Part shown: piece by piece, positions 1-7,428 of the stretch
Numbering within the stretch: the first letter of the stretch is position 1
How the letters are laid out: each line of letters begins with the position of its first letter
Origin: Candidatus Latescibacterota bacterium
GTDB lineage: Bacteria > JAAXHH01 > JABIQT01
Length of the DNA: 9,237 nt
Direction of reading: 5' to 3'
Assembly (NCBI GenBank): GCA_018667995.1
Contig: JABIQT010000166.1
Span: 1 to 9,237, forward strand
Notes under the pieces: generated by a model
Seen by the model: the letters and a program-made list of their open reading frames with translations, nothing else
What the model was told of the DNA's origin: nothing
Database searches by the model: none
Program-made: the position numbers and the translations under genes

Positions 1-81
1 AAGGACCCCGTCGATGTCACTACGTTTGATGCTGTTTTGAGACATGAGGAAATACTCCAACACCCTGGAATTCTACTCTAA
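1..81 (+). CDS. Possible 3' end of a plus-strand gene (partial, unidentified)
   Basis: The first reading frame is open from the window edge to a TAA at 79-81 and encodes 26 residues ending in HPGILL. The other two plus frames hit stops within about 40 nt. The composition (acidic and hydrophobic residues, few Cys or Trp) looks protein-like, unlike the Cys- and Arg-rich random frames further right. If real, the gene converges on the minus-strand cluster. I do not recognise a family, and 26 codons open by chance is quite possible, so this is only a candidate. Confidence 0.2.
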   Translation, partial: KDPVDVTTFDAVLRHEEILQHPGILL

Positions 82-208
82 TTAATACAGGAAAAGTGTC
101 CCACCCAATATAGACACACAGGGCAGTAACATATGTGATGTTCACAGGTGAACCATAAGCGGCCCTGTGCATCTGTGGACCACGTTCGCTCTGTGCCTGT
201 ATTCTCAC

Positions 209-230
209 AGCGGCTACATACATAGCCGTT
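209..230. repeat. Inverted repeat / hairpin
   Basis: The arms cggcta (211-216) and tagccg (223-228) are perfectly complementary around the 6-nt loop cataca. The stem extends by a G-T wobble and an A-T pair to 209/230. On the plus strand a T-rich run (gtttcttt) begins only about 10 nt after the stem, so it is not a classical intrinsic terminator. It could still be a structured 3' end for a plus-strand gene ending at 81. Confidence 0.3.
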
Positions 231-557
231 CCGTGATCTGTTTCTTTGCTCTGAGCGGAACAGTCGATCCATACGAAGTGGCACGTGGATGCTTTGGATC
301 TTCCTCAACAGGACCAAGTATCCATGCTGACAACCGTCTCTCGCAGATCACTGCATGCAACATCTCAATGCCGAAATACCCCCCAAATTCCTCTCAATCA
401 GAGATCAGTCGGATATTTGGCAACTGGTGGTGTTTTCTCTTGCGGTCATTACACCCGGTTTTTGTGAAACCTGAAAAATGAAATTCTTGGGTGACACAGG
501 CGAATACGCTGGTATGGTGTTGGCAATCGCGTGTGCAGATCCCGAGATGCTGGCTCC

Positions 558-586
558 GATCTGGCGCCCGAGGCGAAGGCGCGATC
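558..586 (-). terminator. GC-rich hairpin downstream of the sulfotransferase gene
   Basis: GATC and GCGCC on one side pair with GGCGC and GATC on the other, around a 9-nt loop (569-577) and with a 2-nt bulge at 562-563. It lies 44 nt beyond the sulfotransferase stop codon, where a transcript end would be expected. No T-run follows on the minus strand, so intrinsic termination is doubtful; it may be a 3'-end stabilising structure or chance. Confidence 0.25.
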
Positions 587-630
587 AATTACCACCAGAT
601 CCCCTTTTAGTTAGGCTCTTGGTCCTCTTC

Positions 631-1263
631 TCATTGTTTCATGTTGTGGTCCGTGAGTCTCCATCCGATCAGTCTTTTCACCAGATGTTTGGCTGGAGCA
701 ATGAGCGTTCGTAACACCGATGATTTATTCGATGACGGAAAATCAACTTCCGGGATCTCGGCGTTCAGGAAGCGGCAAAGGGCCTCCCACTTGTTGTCCA
801 GGGCAAGATCCAACATCAACAAGTCTTGCGATCTATCGCTGAAATAGAGAGATACCTCGTCATGGTATTCCTGCCACGTGCGCCTGAACTGACTCTCGTC
901 GTAATCGCTGGCCCCATAGAGGGCCGCGTGGACGTGATCAATAATGGGGTCAGCCTGCCAATTGCCTTCAATTCGACCGGTCGTAAAAAGCCATTTTACA
1001 CTACGTAGCCATCCCTCAATGTCTCTGGTTGTAAGAATGAACTTACTTCCGGGGCACCTCTTGTCCAAAGCCTGGTAGAGCAATGGAATCGGATTGTCCG
1101 AGAAGGCATCGTACTGATCCAGCACATCCTGCGATGGATCGGGGAACATTGCGAAAGCACCGTGAACCGATCTGTATCCCAGGATTTCAAGTGCTGAATG
1201 GAGGGAGGTGGTCCCGGTTCGCTGCAGACCTATGCAGAAAACTTTTGGATTCTGGGTTTTCAT
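631..1263 (-). CDS. Small PAPS-dependent sulfotransferase family protein
   Basis: A 210-residue cytosolic protein with no signal peptide or membrane segment. Residues 8-21 form a beta strand followed by GLQRTGTTSL, the phosphosulfate-binding loop that holds the 5'-phosphosulfate of PAPS. Residues 76-89 (FILTTRDIEGWLRSV region, R80 and S88) match the 3'-phosphate-binding motif. The segment DAFSDNPIPLLYQ (52-64) and the later WEALCRFL (159-166) are typical of the short Sulfotransfer_4-like branch rather than of the heparan or estrogen sulfotransferases. By family it would move sulfate from PAPS to a hydroxyl or amine; the acceptor cannot be told, and a glycan or lipid is likely only from the neighbours. 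The ATG is preceded by AGGA at a 6-nt spacing, which supports this start. A 354-nt gap separates it from the gene upstream, so it may be transcribed separately. No PAPS-making gene is in view. Confidence 0.9.
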   Translation of the reverse strand: MKTQNPKVFCIGLQRTGTTSLHSALEILGYRSVHGAFAMFPDPSQDVLDQYDAFSDNPIPLLYQALDKRCPGSKFILTTRDIEGWLRSVKWLFTTGRIEGNWQADPIIDHVHAALYGASDYDESQFRRTWQEYHDEVSLYFSDRSQDLLMLDLALDNKWEALCRFLNAEIPEVDFPSSNKSSVLRTLIAPAKHLVKRLIGWRLTDHNMKQ

Positions 1264-1617
1264 GCCAGTCCTGAGGTAGTAGCGGCCGAATAGCTAAGGA
1301 TGTTCTGGTTCGCTCGACTCTGTACGGCTTGGACAGTCAATCTGGCTATATGGCGTATGTGAGTGGGTGACATTGTTAATCTGATGGATTGGAAATGCGT
1401 CATCATATCGGATGTTCAATCGGTGGTGATTCTATAAGGAATAATGAGTTCTCGACGCAATAGAACCGTTCCATGGGGCGTCCCTCTTGGGTATTTCGTT
1501 CTCGGACTCGCCTACGATGGAAGGACGGGGAAATCCACATGCGAGCATCGAAAAATGAGAAAGTTCTGCCTTTCGAAGGGTGTCGCCCCCTGGGACTCTC
1601 AAAGATCAGCGACGACC
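1264..1617. other. 354-nt intergenic stretch upstream of the sulfotransferase gene
   Basis: This gap is several times longer than most others in the cluster. A 61-codon plus frame (1444-1629, preceded by aagga) and a 72-codon minus frame (1403-1621, TTG start) occupy it, but both have unnatural composition and no family resemblance. Leaders and promoters for the sulfotransferase gene would have to lie here. On the minus strand there is a TTGACT at 1340-1335, but no good -10 box at the right distance. A weak terminator-like element is listed separately. Confidence 0.45.
1551..1574 (-). terminator. Weak intrinsic-terminator-like element after the SGNH gene
   Basis: Read on the minus strand, GAAAG pairs with CTTTC around the 6-nt loop GCAGAA and is followed two to three bases later by a run of five T (plus-strand aaaaa at 1551-1555). 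It lies 44 nt past the SGNH stop codon. The 5-bp, AU-rich stem is weak, so the call is tentative. If it works, it would end the five-gene unit before the sulfotransferase gene. Confidence 0.25.
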
Positions 1618-2634
1618 TCAATGGGATAGAGAGTCAGAAGGGACATTAAGGTGCAATTGCTCGGCCCAGCGCGCGATACGTCGACCCAGAAAGGCATGAC
1701 CGGTTGAATTCAAGTGACCATCATCCCGGAAGTACAACTCCCGTCGTTGTTCACGGGTGGTTATGGCGTTAAGGTCGATATATTGAACCTCGTTCCGGCT
1801 CATGTAAGATTCGAGCGCGGGAAAAGGCGTACCAATTTTGTAGGGAATATGTACAAACAGGACAGGCACTTCCGCCTCAGAACAGGCGATACGCATAGCG
1901 TCGATCAGGCTTTCGTTAAGCGACCACCAATCTCCCCATCCAAAATTCAGACCGGCCCAACGATCCACATGTCGCAAAAAGGCAAATAGCCTGGAACTTG
2001 ACTCTACCCAGCGATACATCGGACCTGGGTTATCCGTAGCTGTACTCTCGACTGGCTTGCCCTGAATCGCATGAAAAACTGGTTTTGTGAACTTCTCTAC
2101 CCAGCGATACGCCGTGAAGGATCTGTTAAAATCGTCAGTGAAGAGTCCTATAACGACCAGATCGGGATCTGTGGGCAGTACTTGTCGCTGAAGACTCCTG
2201 TAAATCTGGTCTACACCAAATCCTGGCATGGCATAATTTCGGACAATGGTGCTATCTACCGAAGTGGCCACGACCTGGCCTACCGTCTGCCCGAACGCCA
2301 CCCCCGTTCCCCAAATGAAGGAATCGCCAAGAATTGCGATACTGTGACGATAGGGTACTGGAATTTCAGTGCGGCCGATGCGGAATCCATTGGAGCCGGC
2401 ACGGTACTCTGTTGGTGAGCCCCGACGCCACGAAAAGGAATGATTCGGACGCATTCGCCATCCGGTAGCGGTGTCGGCTATGAAATTCGGATTGTACTGG
2501 CTCTGGCGGTCGTCCACATAGAATCGCTTCACGGGCCGATACAGATCAAGCCAAACCATGAATCCTTCGGCCCCCAGAATGGTCATCGTAACTGAGGCAA
2601 GCAGCAGTATCGTTTTAAGAGTGGCTGATCGCAT
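1618..2634 (-). CDS. Membrane-anchored SGNH/GDSL hydrolase-like protein
   Basis: A 338-residue protein. Residues 8-28 are a hydrophobic signal anchor after a short basic N-terminus, so the rest should face the periplasm. The segment EYRAGSNGFR (76-85) precedes block I, AILGDSFIWGTG (100-111), with the nucleophile Ser105. Block II glycines sit around AMPGFGVDQ (135-143), and the C-terminal block V is FRDDGHLN (302-309) with Asp304 and His307 as the rest of the triad. The block III position, usually an Asn of the oxyanion hole, reads TDDFN (166-170), so Asp167 may replace it. By family it would be an esterase or an O-acyl transferase or deacylase acting on a glycan, similar in style to SGNH proteins of polysaccharide loci. 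The start ATG has no clear Shine-Dalgarno sequence. It lies 66 nt after the FAD gene. The exact substrate is unknown. Confidence 0.87.
   Translation of the reverse strand: MRSATLKTILLLASVTMTILGAEGFMVWLDLYRPVKRFYVDDRQSQYNPNFIADTATGWRMRPNHSFSWRRGSPTEYRAGSNGFRIGRTEIPVPYRHSIAILGDSFIWGTGVAFGQTVGQVVATSVDSTIVRNYAMPGFGVDQIYRSLQRQVLPTDPDLVVIGLFTDDFNRSFTAYRWVEKFTKPVFHAIQGKPVESTATDNPGPMYRWVESSSRLFAFLRHVDRWAGLNFGWGDWWSLNESLIDAMRIACSEAEVPVLFVHIPYKIGTPFPALESYMSRNEVQYIDLNAITTREQRRELYFRDDGHLNSTGHAFLGRRIARWAEQLHLNVPSDSLSH
2002..2110. repeat. Exact 16-nt direct repeat inside the SGNH gene
   Basis: The 16 bases ctctacccagcgatac occur at 2002-2017 and again at 2095-2110, 93 nt (31 codons) apart and in the same reading frame. 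Both copies encode YRWVE (residues 176-180 and 207-211) in the insert between the block III region and the C-terminal core. Identical third-position bases argue for a recent short duplication or gene conversion, though chance is possible. Confidence 0.6.
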
Positions 2635-2700
2635 GTGGATTCGAGATGGGAAGCGGCTTACGGGCGTATTGGGTAAAGGAGGAACTCCTGACGGACCGGA

Positions 2701-4131
2701 TCACTCCATCGCTGCTTTCTGAGCACCTTCCGTCATGAATTCCTCATAATAGGACCGCTCAGTATTTACATTCCAGAGATCGTGTGACTCGCCCTGCAAA
2801 TTTCTGACAGCTAGCATGGCCGACAGCATGGAGTGATCCTGGTTGTTATACCGATGCATCCCGTTGCGACCGACCGTCTGTAGGTTGTCGAAGGTTTCTA
2901 TGTGTTTCTGCAGCACGGACAGGTGATCGCGATATTCCCTGTCATACACCGGATATGCTTTGGGTTGGCGTATTACCACGCCGTCAGTAACATCGCTGCG
3001 CTTCGCGAGGCCCAACTGCTCCAGTTCCTCTGATGCCAGTGACACCAGTGCTTCGTCTGGCATATTCCAGAGCTCATCGTCCTCGTTACAAAAGTACTCC
3101 ATACCCAGACTTGTCTTGGACGCATCTGGCACCATCGAAGGACTCCAGTTCTTGAAATTCTGTATTCGTCCGACTTTTACGTCCGGGCTGTGCACATAGA
3201 TCCAGTTGTCGGGAAAGGTCTCCTCACGATCCACCATGAGACCAACCAGGAGAAAATCACGGTACTTGAGGCCACGTGCAGCCGTAACTACATGATCCGG
3301 GGCTTGGGGATGCAGGTTGGCGAAGAGTTCGTTCAACGGCATGGTGGAGATGACGTCATCGCACTTCAGTTCGGTTGTCTCGCCATCTCGCAGCACAGTT
3401 AGGCTGGTGATCGTAGATCCGTCCCTTTGCAGTTTCGTGATTTCTGAATTCGTCCAGACCGTTCCTCCGCCTTCCTCGATCAACGTCACGCATCGTTCCC
3501 ACATCATGCCCGGCCCCAGGGCTGGATAATGAAACTTGTCTATCAGGGATTTTATGTCTTTGTACTTGAAGAGGGCATTCATAACTGCGGTACGAAAAGA
3601 CAGGTCCTTGATTCGCTGTGCTGCCCAGTCGGCCTGAATTTCGTTACAGGGAATTCCCCAGACTTTTTCTGTGTAAGTTTTGAAGAAGGTTCTGAATAAA
3701 CGGTCTCCAAACCTATTGCTGACCCATTCTTCAAACGAATGCTCTTCGGGGTGGGGGCTGAGTTGAGCTTTGAAATAGCTGAGCAGTATCAGGAAACTCT
3801 CTACGAGCCCCAAATTCCAAATCACATTAGTCAGATGCAGTGGATACTGAAAGAATCTGCCTCTATAGTAGATGCGGGATAGGCGTCCTACAGAAATGAA
3901 ATCCTCTCCGAGAATCTCCTCCCATAGTCTTTGAACTACCTCTACCTTGGTATAGAAACGATGGCCACCGATATCGAATCGATATCCCTTGTAGGTCTCG
4001 GTCCGTGCAATTCCGCCAACCAGGTTACTCTTTTCAAGTACTAAAGGCTTGATACCACGTTTAACGAGTTCATAGGCAGCGGTCAAACCGGCCGGGCCAC
4101 CACCAATGATGATCACAGGATATTGATGCAT
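2701..4131 (-). CDS. FAD-dependent oxidoreductase, UDP-galactopyranose-mutase-like / protoporphyrinogen-oxidase-like
   Basis: A 476-residue protein when read from the ATG at 4131; a GTG at 4137 would add two residues. I prefer the ATG because the FAD-binding strand then begins at once (VIIIGGGPAG, residues 6-15, a GxGxxG Rossmann motif), with the ribose-binding acid in VLEKS about 20 residues later. DIGGHRFYTK (53-62) corresponds to the flavin-contacting segment of the UDP-galactopyranose mutase and amine oxidase families. FFKTYTEKVWGIPC (roughly 150-163) and DWAAQRIKDLS are strongly conserved in the long homologues found in polysaccharide loci. C-terminal FAD contacts probably involve GRNGMHRYNNQDHSM (about 430-444). 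True UDP-galactopyranose mutases are some 370 to 390 residues and carry a different histidine segment, so this is a relative and not an assigned mutase. It is soluble and cytoplasmic, and probably isomerises or oxidises an activated or lipid-linked sugar. The gap to the glycosyltransferase is about 110 nt. Confidence 0.92.
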   Translation of the reverse strand: MHQYPVIIIGGGPAGLTAAYELVKRGIKPLVLEKSNLVGGIARTETYKGYRFDIGGHRFYTKVEVVQRLWEEILGEDFISVGRLSRIYYRGRFFQYPLHLTNVIWNLGLVESFLILLSYFKAQLSPHPEEHSFEEWVSNRFGDRLFRTFFKTYTEKVWGIPCNEIQADWAAQRIKDLSFRTAVMNALFKYKDIKSLIDKFHYPALGPGMMWERCVTLIEEGGGTVWTNSEITKLQRDGSTITSLTVLRDGETTELKCDDVISTMPLNELFANLHPQAPDHVVTAARGLKYRDFLLVGLMVDREETFPDNWIYVHSPDVKVGRIQNFKNWSPSMVPDASKTSLGMEYFCNEDDELWNMPDEALVSLASEELEQLGLAKRSDVTDGVVIRQPKAYPVYDREYRDHLSVLQKHIETFDNLQTVGRNGMHRYNNQDHSMLSAMLAVRNLQGESHDLWNVNTERSYYEEFMTEGAQKAAME

Positions 4132-4246
4132 TAGCACTTACTTTCGGGTTTATCAACAATGAATATTCAAAGCCATAATCGTCGACAAAGGGAGCTCACT
4201 CTGTCACGCGAACTGCTAACAGATCTGCCTGAGATGCAGACAGGAA

Positions 4247-5278
4247 TCATGGCCCCTCGTGTGCTGGTTTTACCGGTTCAACATTAAGGAACCGGCCGAG
4301 GGTAACATGCCAGAAAATCCCAATGGCAAATGCGAGGCCGCCGTAAAAATAATAGAGCCAGTGCCAAGGTAGAACCCGGAGTGTAAACCACGTGCCACGC
4401 TTCTTCATGAAGAACGCATATGTCTCAAGATTAAGAGTCAGTAGTGCGACTATGGCTGCCAACGTGATAGCCAGAGACCGGATCTCAATGGCAGTTGTTA
4501 CGACTGTAGCGACCAACACAAAAACGCATATAACGCTAAGGCGATGGCGGAGCCGCAAGTTGAGGTCGCTGACAAAATGTTTGTGTCTTAGCATCAGAAG
4601 AGTCCAGGGCAGTGCGCGGCGTATGAAGTCCGTTTTGACCATGTTCCAGGGAGACCAGTGCTTGTTGTGCTTGACCTGAAGGGATCTATCAAGTCTGATT
4701 GCGTAGCCGCCGTGGGTAAGGCGATATCCGAGTTCGATATCTTCCACCGAAGGGTGCGTATATGATTCGTCGAAGCCTCCGACGGCCAGGAAATCTTCTC
4801 GCCGGATGGCGCCACAAGCGCCCCAAAATGTCGACGCCTTCTCCTCCGCCTCTTGATGAATGAAATGATGGAACAGATTTCGGTATTGCGAAAGAAAGGA
4901 AGGGTCACCGGGCAGGTCATCGTACGAACCTATGACAGCGGTGAGCCCTGGATCGGAACGAAAGGATTCGGCCAGTCTTGAAATTGCGTCGCTCTCAACC
5001 ATCACGTCCGCGTCAAGGAAGAATAGGATATCGTGTTTTGCTAACCGGCCCCCTGCATTTCTTGCCCGTGCCGGTCCGCCTGCCGTTGGAATCAGTACTG
5101 ATTTAAAGCCGGCCGACTCAGCCAGCTCAACGGCTTCTTCGGTACCGTCTGCGACAACGATCACCTCTGCAGCGGCCGGATTCAGCAGGTTTAGACTCTC
5201 GAGGCATTTTACGAATGCCTGGCCCGGGATGTGAACCGGAACAATAACAGACACATCGAACCCTGAGGGACGGTCCAT
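4247..5278 (-). CDS. Glycosyltransferase family 2, membrane-associated
   Basis: A GT-A fold begins with DVSVIVPVH (about residue 8 from the chosen start), followed by EVIVVADGTEEA. The nucleotide- and metal-binding motif FLDADV holds the DxD, GGFDESYTHPSVEDIELGYRL gives the acceptor-side ED motif, and WGACGAIRR is the usual strand before it. Near the C-terminus two or three hydrophobic segments (about 250-280 and 305-328) would tether it to the inner face of the inner membrane. By family it moves a sugar from a nucleotide sugar to a lipid or glycan acceptor; donor and acceptor are unknown. Start choice: the ATG at 5278 gives 343 residues and a normal N-terminus. An in-frame ATG at 5380 would add 34 residues with no family resemblance, and it sits 36 nt after the previous stop. 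Both have only modest Shine-Dalgarno sequences (AGG, and GGGGA or AGG). Confidence 0.92.
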   Translation of the reverse strand: MDRPSGFDVSVIVPVHIPGQAFVKCLESLNLLNPAAAEVIVVADGTEEAVELAESAGFKSVLIPTAGGPARARNAGGRLAKHDILFFLDADVMVESDAISRLAESFRSDPGLTAVIGSYDDLPGDPSFLSQYRNLFHHFIHQEAEEKASTFWGACGAIRREDFLAVGGFDESYTHPSVEDIELGYRLTHGGYAIRLDRSLQVKHNKHWSPWNMVKTDFIRRALPWTLLMLRHKHFVSDLNLRLRHRLSVICVFVLVATVVTTAIEIRSLAITLAAIVALLTLNLETYAFFMKKRGTWFTLRVLPWHWLYYFYGGLAFAIGIFWHVTLGRFLNVEPVKPAHEGP

Positions 5279-5416
5279 AGGCAACCTGCGACTGATAGGT
5301 CTGACACGTGTACGATCCTGCCCGAGCTCGATACAGCAACTGGCGAGAATTACGTTAGAAAACGGCCAATAATCTATCATCCTGCGTCCCCGCAGTCAAG
5401 CTCTTCGTACTACGCG

Positions 5417-7405
5417 CTATCGTATTTCGGCGAGGCGGTCGCGGGCCCCGATATGATCTGGATCAATTCGCAGAACAGACGCATAGGATCTTGCCGCCTG
5501 ACGCCGTTTCCCTCTCTGTTCCAGGACCTCACCCAGAGCGAAATGAGCTTCGGCGAAATCTTCATCTATCCGAACTGCTTCCCGGAGTTGATCTTCTGCT
5601 CTGCGCCACCTGCCCTGCATGGTATAGATTATACCGATATTCTTGTACGCTATGGCATATGCGGGAACGGCATCTATGGCTGACTCGAAGTACCGTCTGG
5701 CCTGAGCGAGGTTCTGTTTGCCCGCTGCTACCAAGCCTAATTGGTTAAAGGACGAGGCTGCTACCAAGCCGTCGGGTTCCAGTCTAGCTGCCAACTGATA
5801 TTGCATTACCGCAGCCTCTGTCTGATTCAGCGCTTGAAGTGTAACTCCGAAATTGTAGTAGACCTTGGCGCCCAATTCGTCCTTGAGCCAGTTGAACGGT
5901 AACCCCTGCTGGTAGTGCTTGTAGGCAGATTCGTGCTGGCCCTGTTTCGTTTGGAGTTGTGCCATATTCAGGTGTACGCGCTTATGATCCGGATATGCCG
6001 CCAGCGCCTGGGTCCACAGCGTCTCGGGATACTGGTATGCATCATTTCTCTCAATGGTACCCCACATCAGACTGAGAAGTGCGGAAAGCGTCAGAATCAC
6101 CCGAGAGGCTGTTCGAGTCGTCGGCGATATGCCCTGGGTTAATGAATGCGAGGCCAGGACTACAAACAGGACTATGGACGCCAGTGGCAGATACATTCGA
6201 TGTTCGACGGCCAGGTCCCGGAGCGGGATGAAGCTTGAAGTGGGTGAAAGAATCAGAAGAAAGGAAAATGCCACGAATCCCAAGGGTGGGAATTTAAAGA
6301 ATAGAAGGGCGGTAGTTGCAAGCGCCACCATCATTACAATTGAACTCAGACCCAGGCTTGTCCAGGACTCAATCACTGGCCAGTCGTGATCGAGTATCAA
6401 GGGGGACGGCCAGAAAGCAAGACTGATGTAATGTGCGATGACACCGATCTGGGTACCTCCATAGCGGACCATGGATACGGTGGTATACCGTTCCATACTA
6501 TTCAAGAGCTGGGCAAACGCCAGGAATGCTACACCTGCAAGGCACGCCGCTGCGACGACGAGCAATCCTCTCCGAATCCAACGCCCGGTGGTTTTCGACT
6601 GAAGGTGGTAGGTTCCATGAAAGATGAGATTCGCAGCGACAGCAGCCAAAGCCACGACGATCATGGTGCCCGGTGTGGTGTTCAATCTGTCGCTGGTGGC
6701 GGCCAACCATGCGATGGCCGCAAAAAATCCCGTGTACAGAACCCATCGGCGACCATGGACTTGCGCCCAGGAATCCGACAGAAATACCCGATCGTAGATT
6801 ATGATCAACGGCAGCCCCGTGGTCATAATCTCCTTAACACCGCATCCGAGTGCAAATACAATGAGTGAGACGAGATACCATAGGTGACGACGTATTCTAT
6901 GAACGGAAAAATGCCCTCGAATGACCCCATATAGACTAAGTAGCATGAGCAGCCCCATAAGCGACTCACTGCGCTGCGAAATATAGGAGACGCTTTCCGT
7001 TTGCAGGGGATGCACGAGCCACAGAAGTGCCGTGACGAAGGCAATAGTCGTGGCCGATTCGGTATAGCGATGCGCTGGCAGTGCGATAAGCGTTCTACGG
7101 ATTACCGCATAGAGAGTAAGACCCGCCAGCGCGTGCACTAAGAGATTGAAGGTGTGATAGCCGGCAATATCCAATCCGCTAAGGGCGAAGTTAAGCGAGT
7201 ATGTCCACTCTAGTACGGGTCGGTAGGGATGAGGGTACCCCGTACCGAAGACCCACAATTGGCGGACAAATGGATTGTCGACCACGTAGGAATAATCGTC
7301 GAAAATCCAAACCCCACTATACGAGTTGAAATAGCACAGGAATGCAGCAACGAGGATGCTCGCAGTGGCGGCGGTGTGATGTTGAGTCTCAGTGAGAGAG
7401 TGCAT
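5417..7405 (-). CDS. TMTC-like multi-pass membrane protein with GT-C features and C-terminal TPRs
   Basis: A 662-residue protein. The N-terminal 450 residues hold about a dozen membrane spans. FDDYSYVVDN (35-44) after the first span is the acidic loop motif of GT-C enzymes (D36, D37). HPLQTESVSYISQRSESL (132-149) and EHRMYLPLA (401-409) are hallmarks of the TMTC-like family, whose animal members are O-mannosyltransferases using dolichyl-phosphate mannose. ERNDAYQYPETLWTQAL (452-468) links to about five TPR motifs (roughly 474-652), which are probably periplasmic. Bacterial members are common in glycan, exosortase and EPS clusters, but most have no proven activity. The family predicts polyprenyl-phosphate-sugar transfer onto a protein or glycan outside the membrane; this is inference. 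The start ATG lies 23 nt after the ABC gene stop, so the two are probably cotranscribed. The upstream GGTAAG is a weak ribosome binding site. Confidence 0.9.
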   Translation of the reverse strand: MHSLTETQHHTAATASILVAAFLCYFNSYSGVWIFDDYSYVVDNPFVRQLWVFGTGYPHPYRPVLEWTYSLNFALSGLDIAGYHTFNLLVHALAGLTLYAVIRRTLIALPAHRYTESATTIAFVTALLWLVHPLQTESVSYISQRSESLMGLLMLLSLYGVIRGHFSVHRIRRHLWYLVSLIVFALGCGVKEIMTTGLPLIIIYDRVFLSDSWAQVHGRRWVLYTGFFAAIAWLAATSDRLNTTPGTMIVVALAAVAANLIFHGTYHLQSKTTGRWIRRGLLVVAAACLAGVAFLAFAQLLNSMERYTTVSMVRYGGTQIGVIAHYISLAFWPSPLILDHDWPVIESWTSLGLSSIVMMVALATTALLFFKFPPLGFVAFSFLLILSPTSSFIPLRDLAVEHRMYLPLASIVLFVVLASHSLTQGISPTTRTASRVILTLSALLSLMWGTIERNDAYQYPETLWTQALAAYPDHKRVHLNMAQLQTKQGQHESAYKHYQQGLPFNWLKDELGAKVYYNFGVTLQALNQTEAAVMQYQLAARLEPDGLVAASSFNQLGLVAAGKQNLAQARRYFESAIDAVPAYAIAYKNIGIIYTMQGRWRRAEDQLREAVRIDEDFAEAHFALGEVLEQRGKRRQAARSYASVLRIDPDHIGARDRLAEIR

Positions 7406-7428
7406 GCTCTTACCAGGGCGCCCGAGGT

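Larger units (their letters stand above)
82..630. other. 549-nt stretch with no convincing gene
   Basis: Short frames exist on both strands here (the longest is 104 codons, at 167-481 plus), but their translations have erratic composition, no recognisable motif and no good ribosome binding site, and none continues a neighbouring gene. I found no tRNA-like cloverleaf, no tandem repeat and no transposase motif. What can be seen is an 8-bp palindrome tgcatgca at 352-359 and two inverted repeats listed separately (209-230 and 558-586). The stretch may be the intergenic region between two converging genes, or eroded sequence. Confidence 0.5.

Noticed and set aside
167-481. 104-codon plus-strand open frame in the left region
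   Set aside because: The translation is rich in Ser, Cys, His and Trp with no domain, signal or ribosome binding site, and overlaps other equally random frames.
1403-1621. 72-codon minus-strand frame whose TTG overlaps the SGNH stop codon
   Set aside because: Overlapping start and stop would suit coupling, but there is no Shine-Dalgarno sequence, the start is TTG, and the peptide shows no recognisable features.
1444-1629. 61-codon plus-strand frame with aagga 3 nt before its ATG
   Set aside because: The spacing is short, the peptide composition is not protein-like, and it runs antisense into the SGNH gene end.
4138-4246. Possible promoter (TTGTCG, 17 nt, TATTCA) before the FAD gene
   Set aside because: Both boxes match the consensus poorly and the gap is small enough for cotranscription, so I did not call it.
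6386-6868. 160-codon plus-strand frame within the TMTC-like gene
   Set aside because: It is antisense to clear membrane-span coding sequence and has no features of its own.
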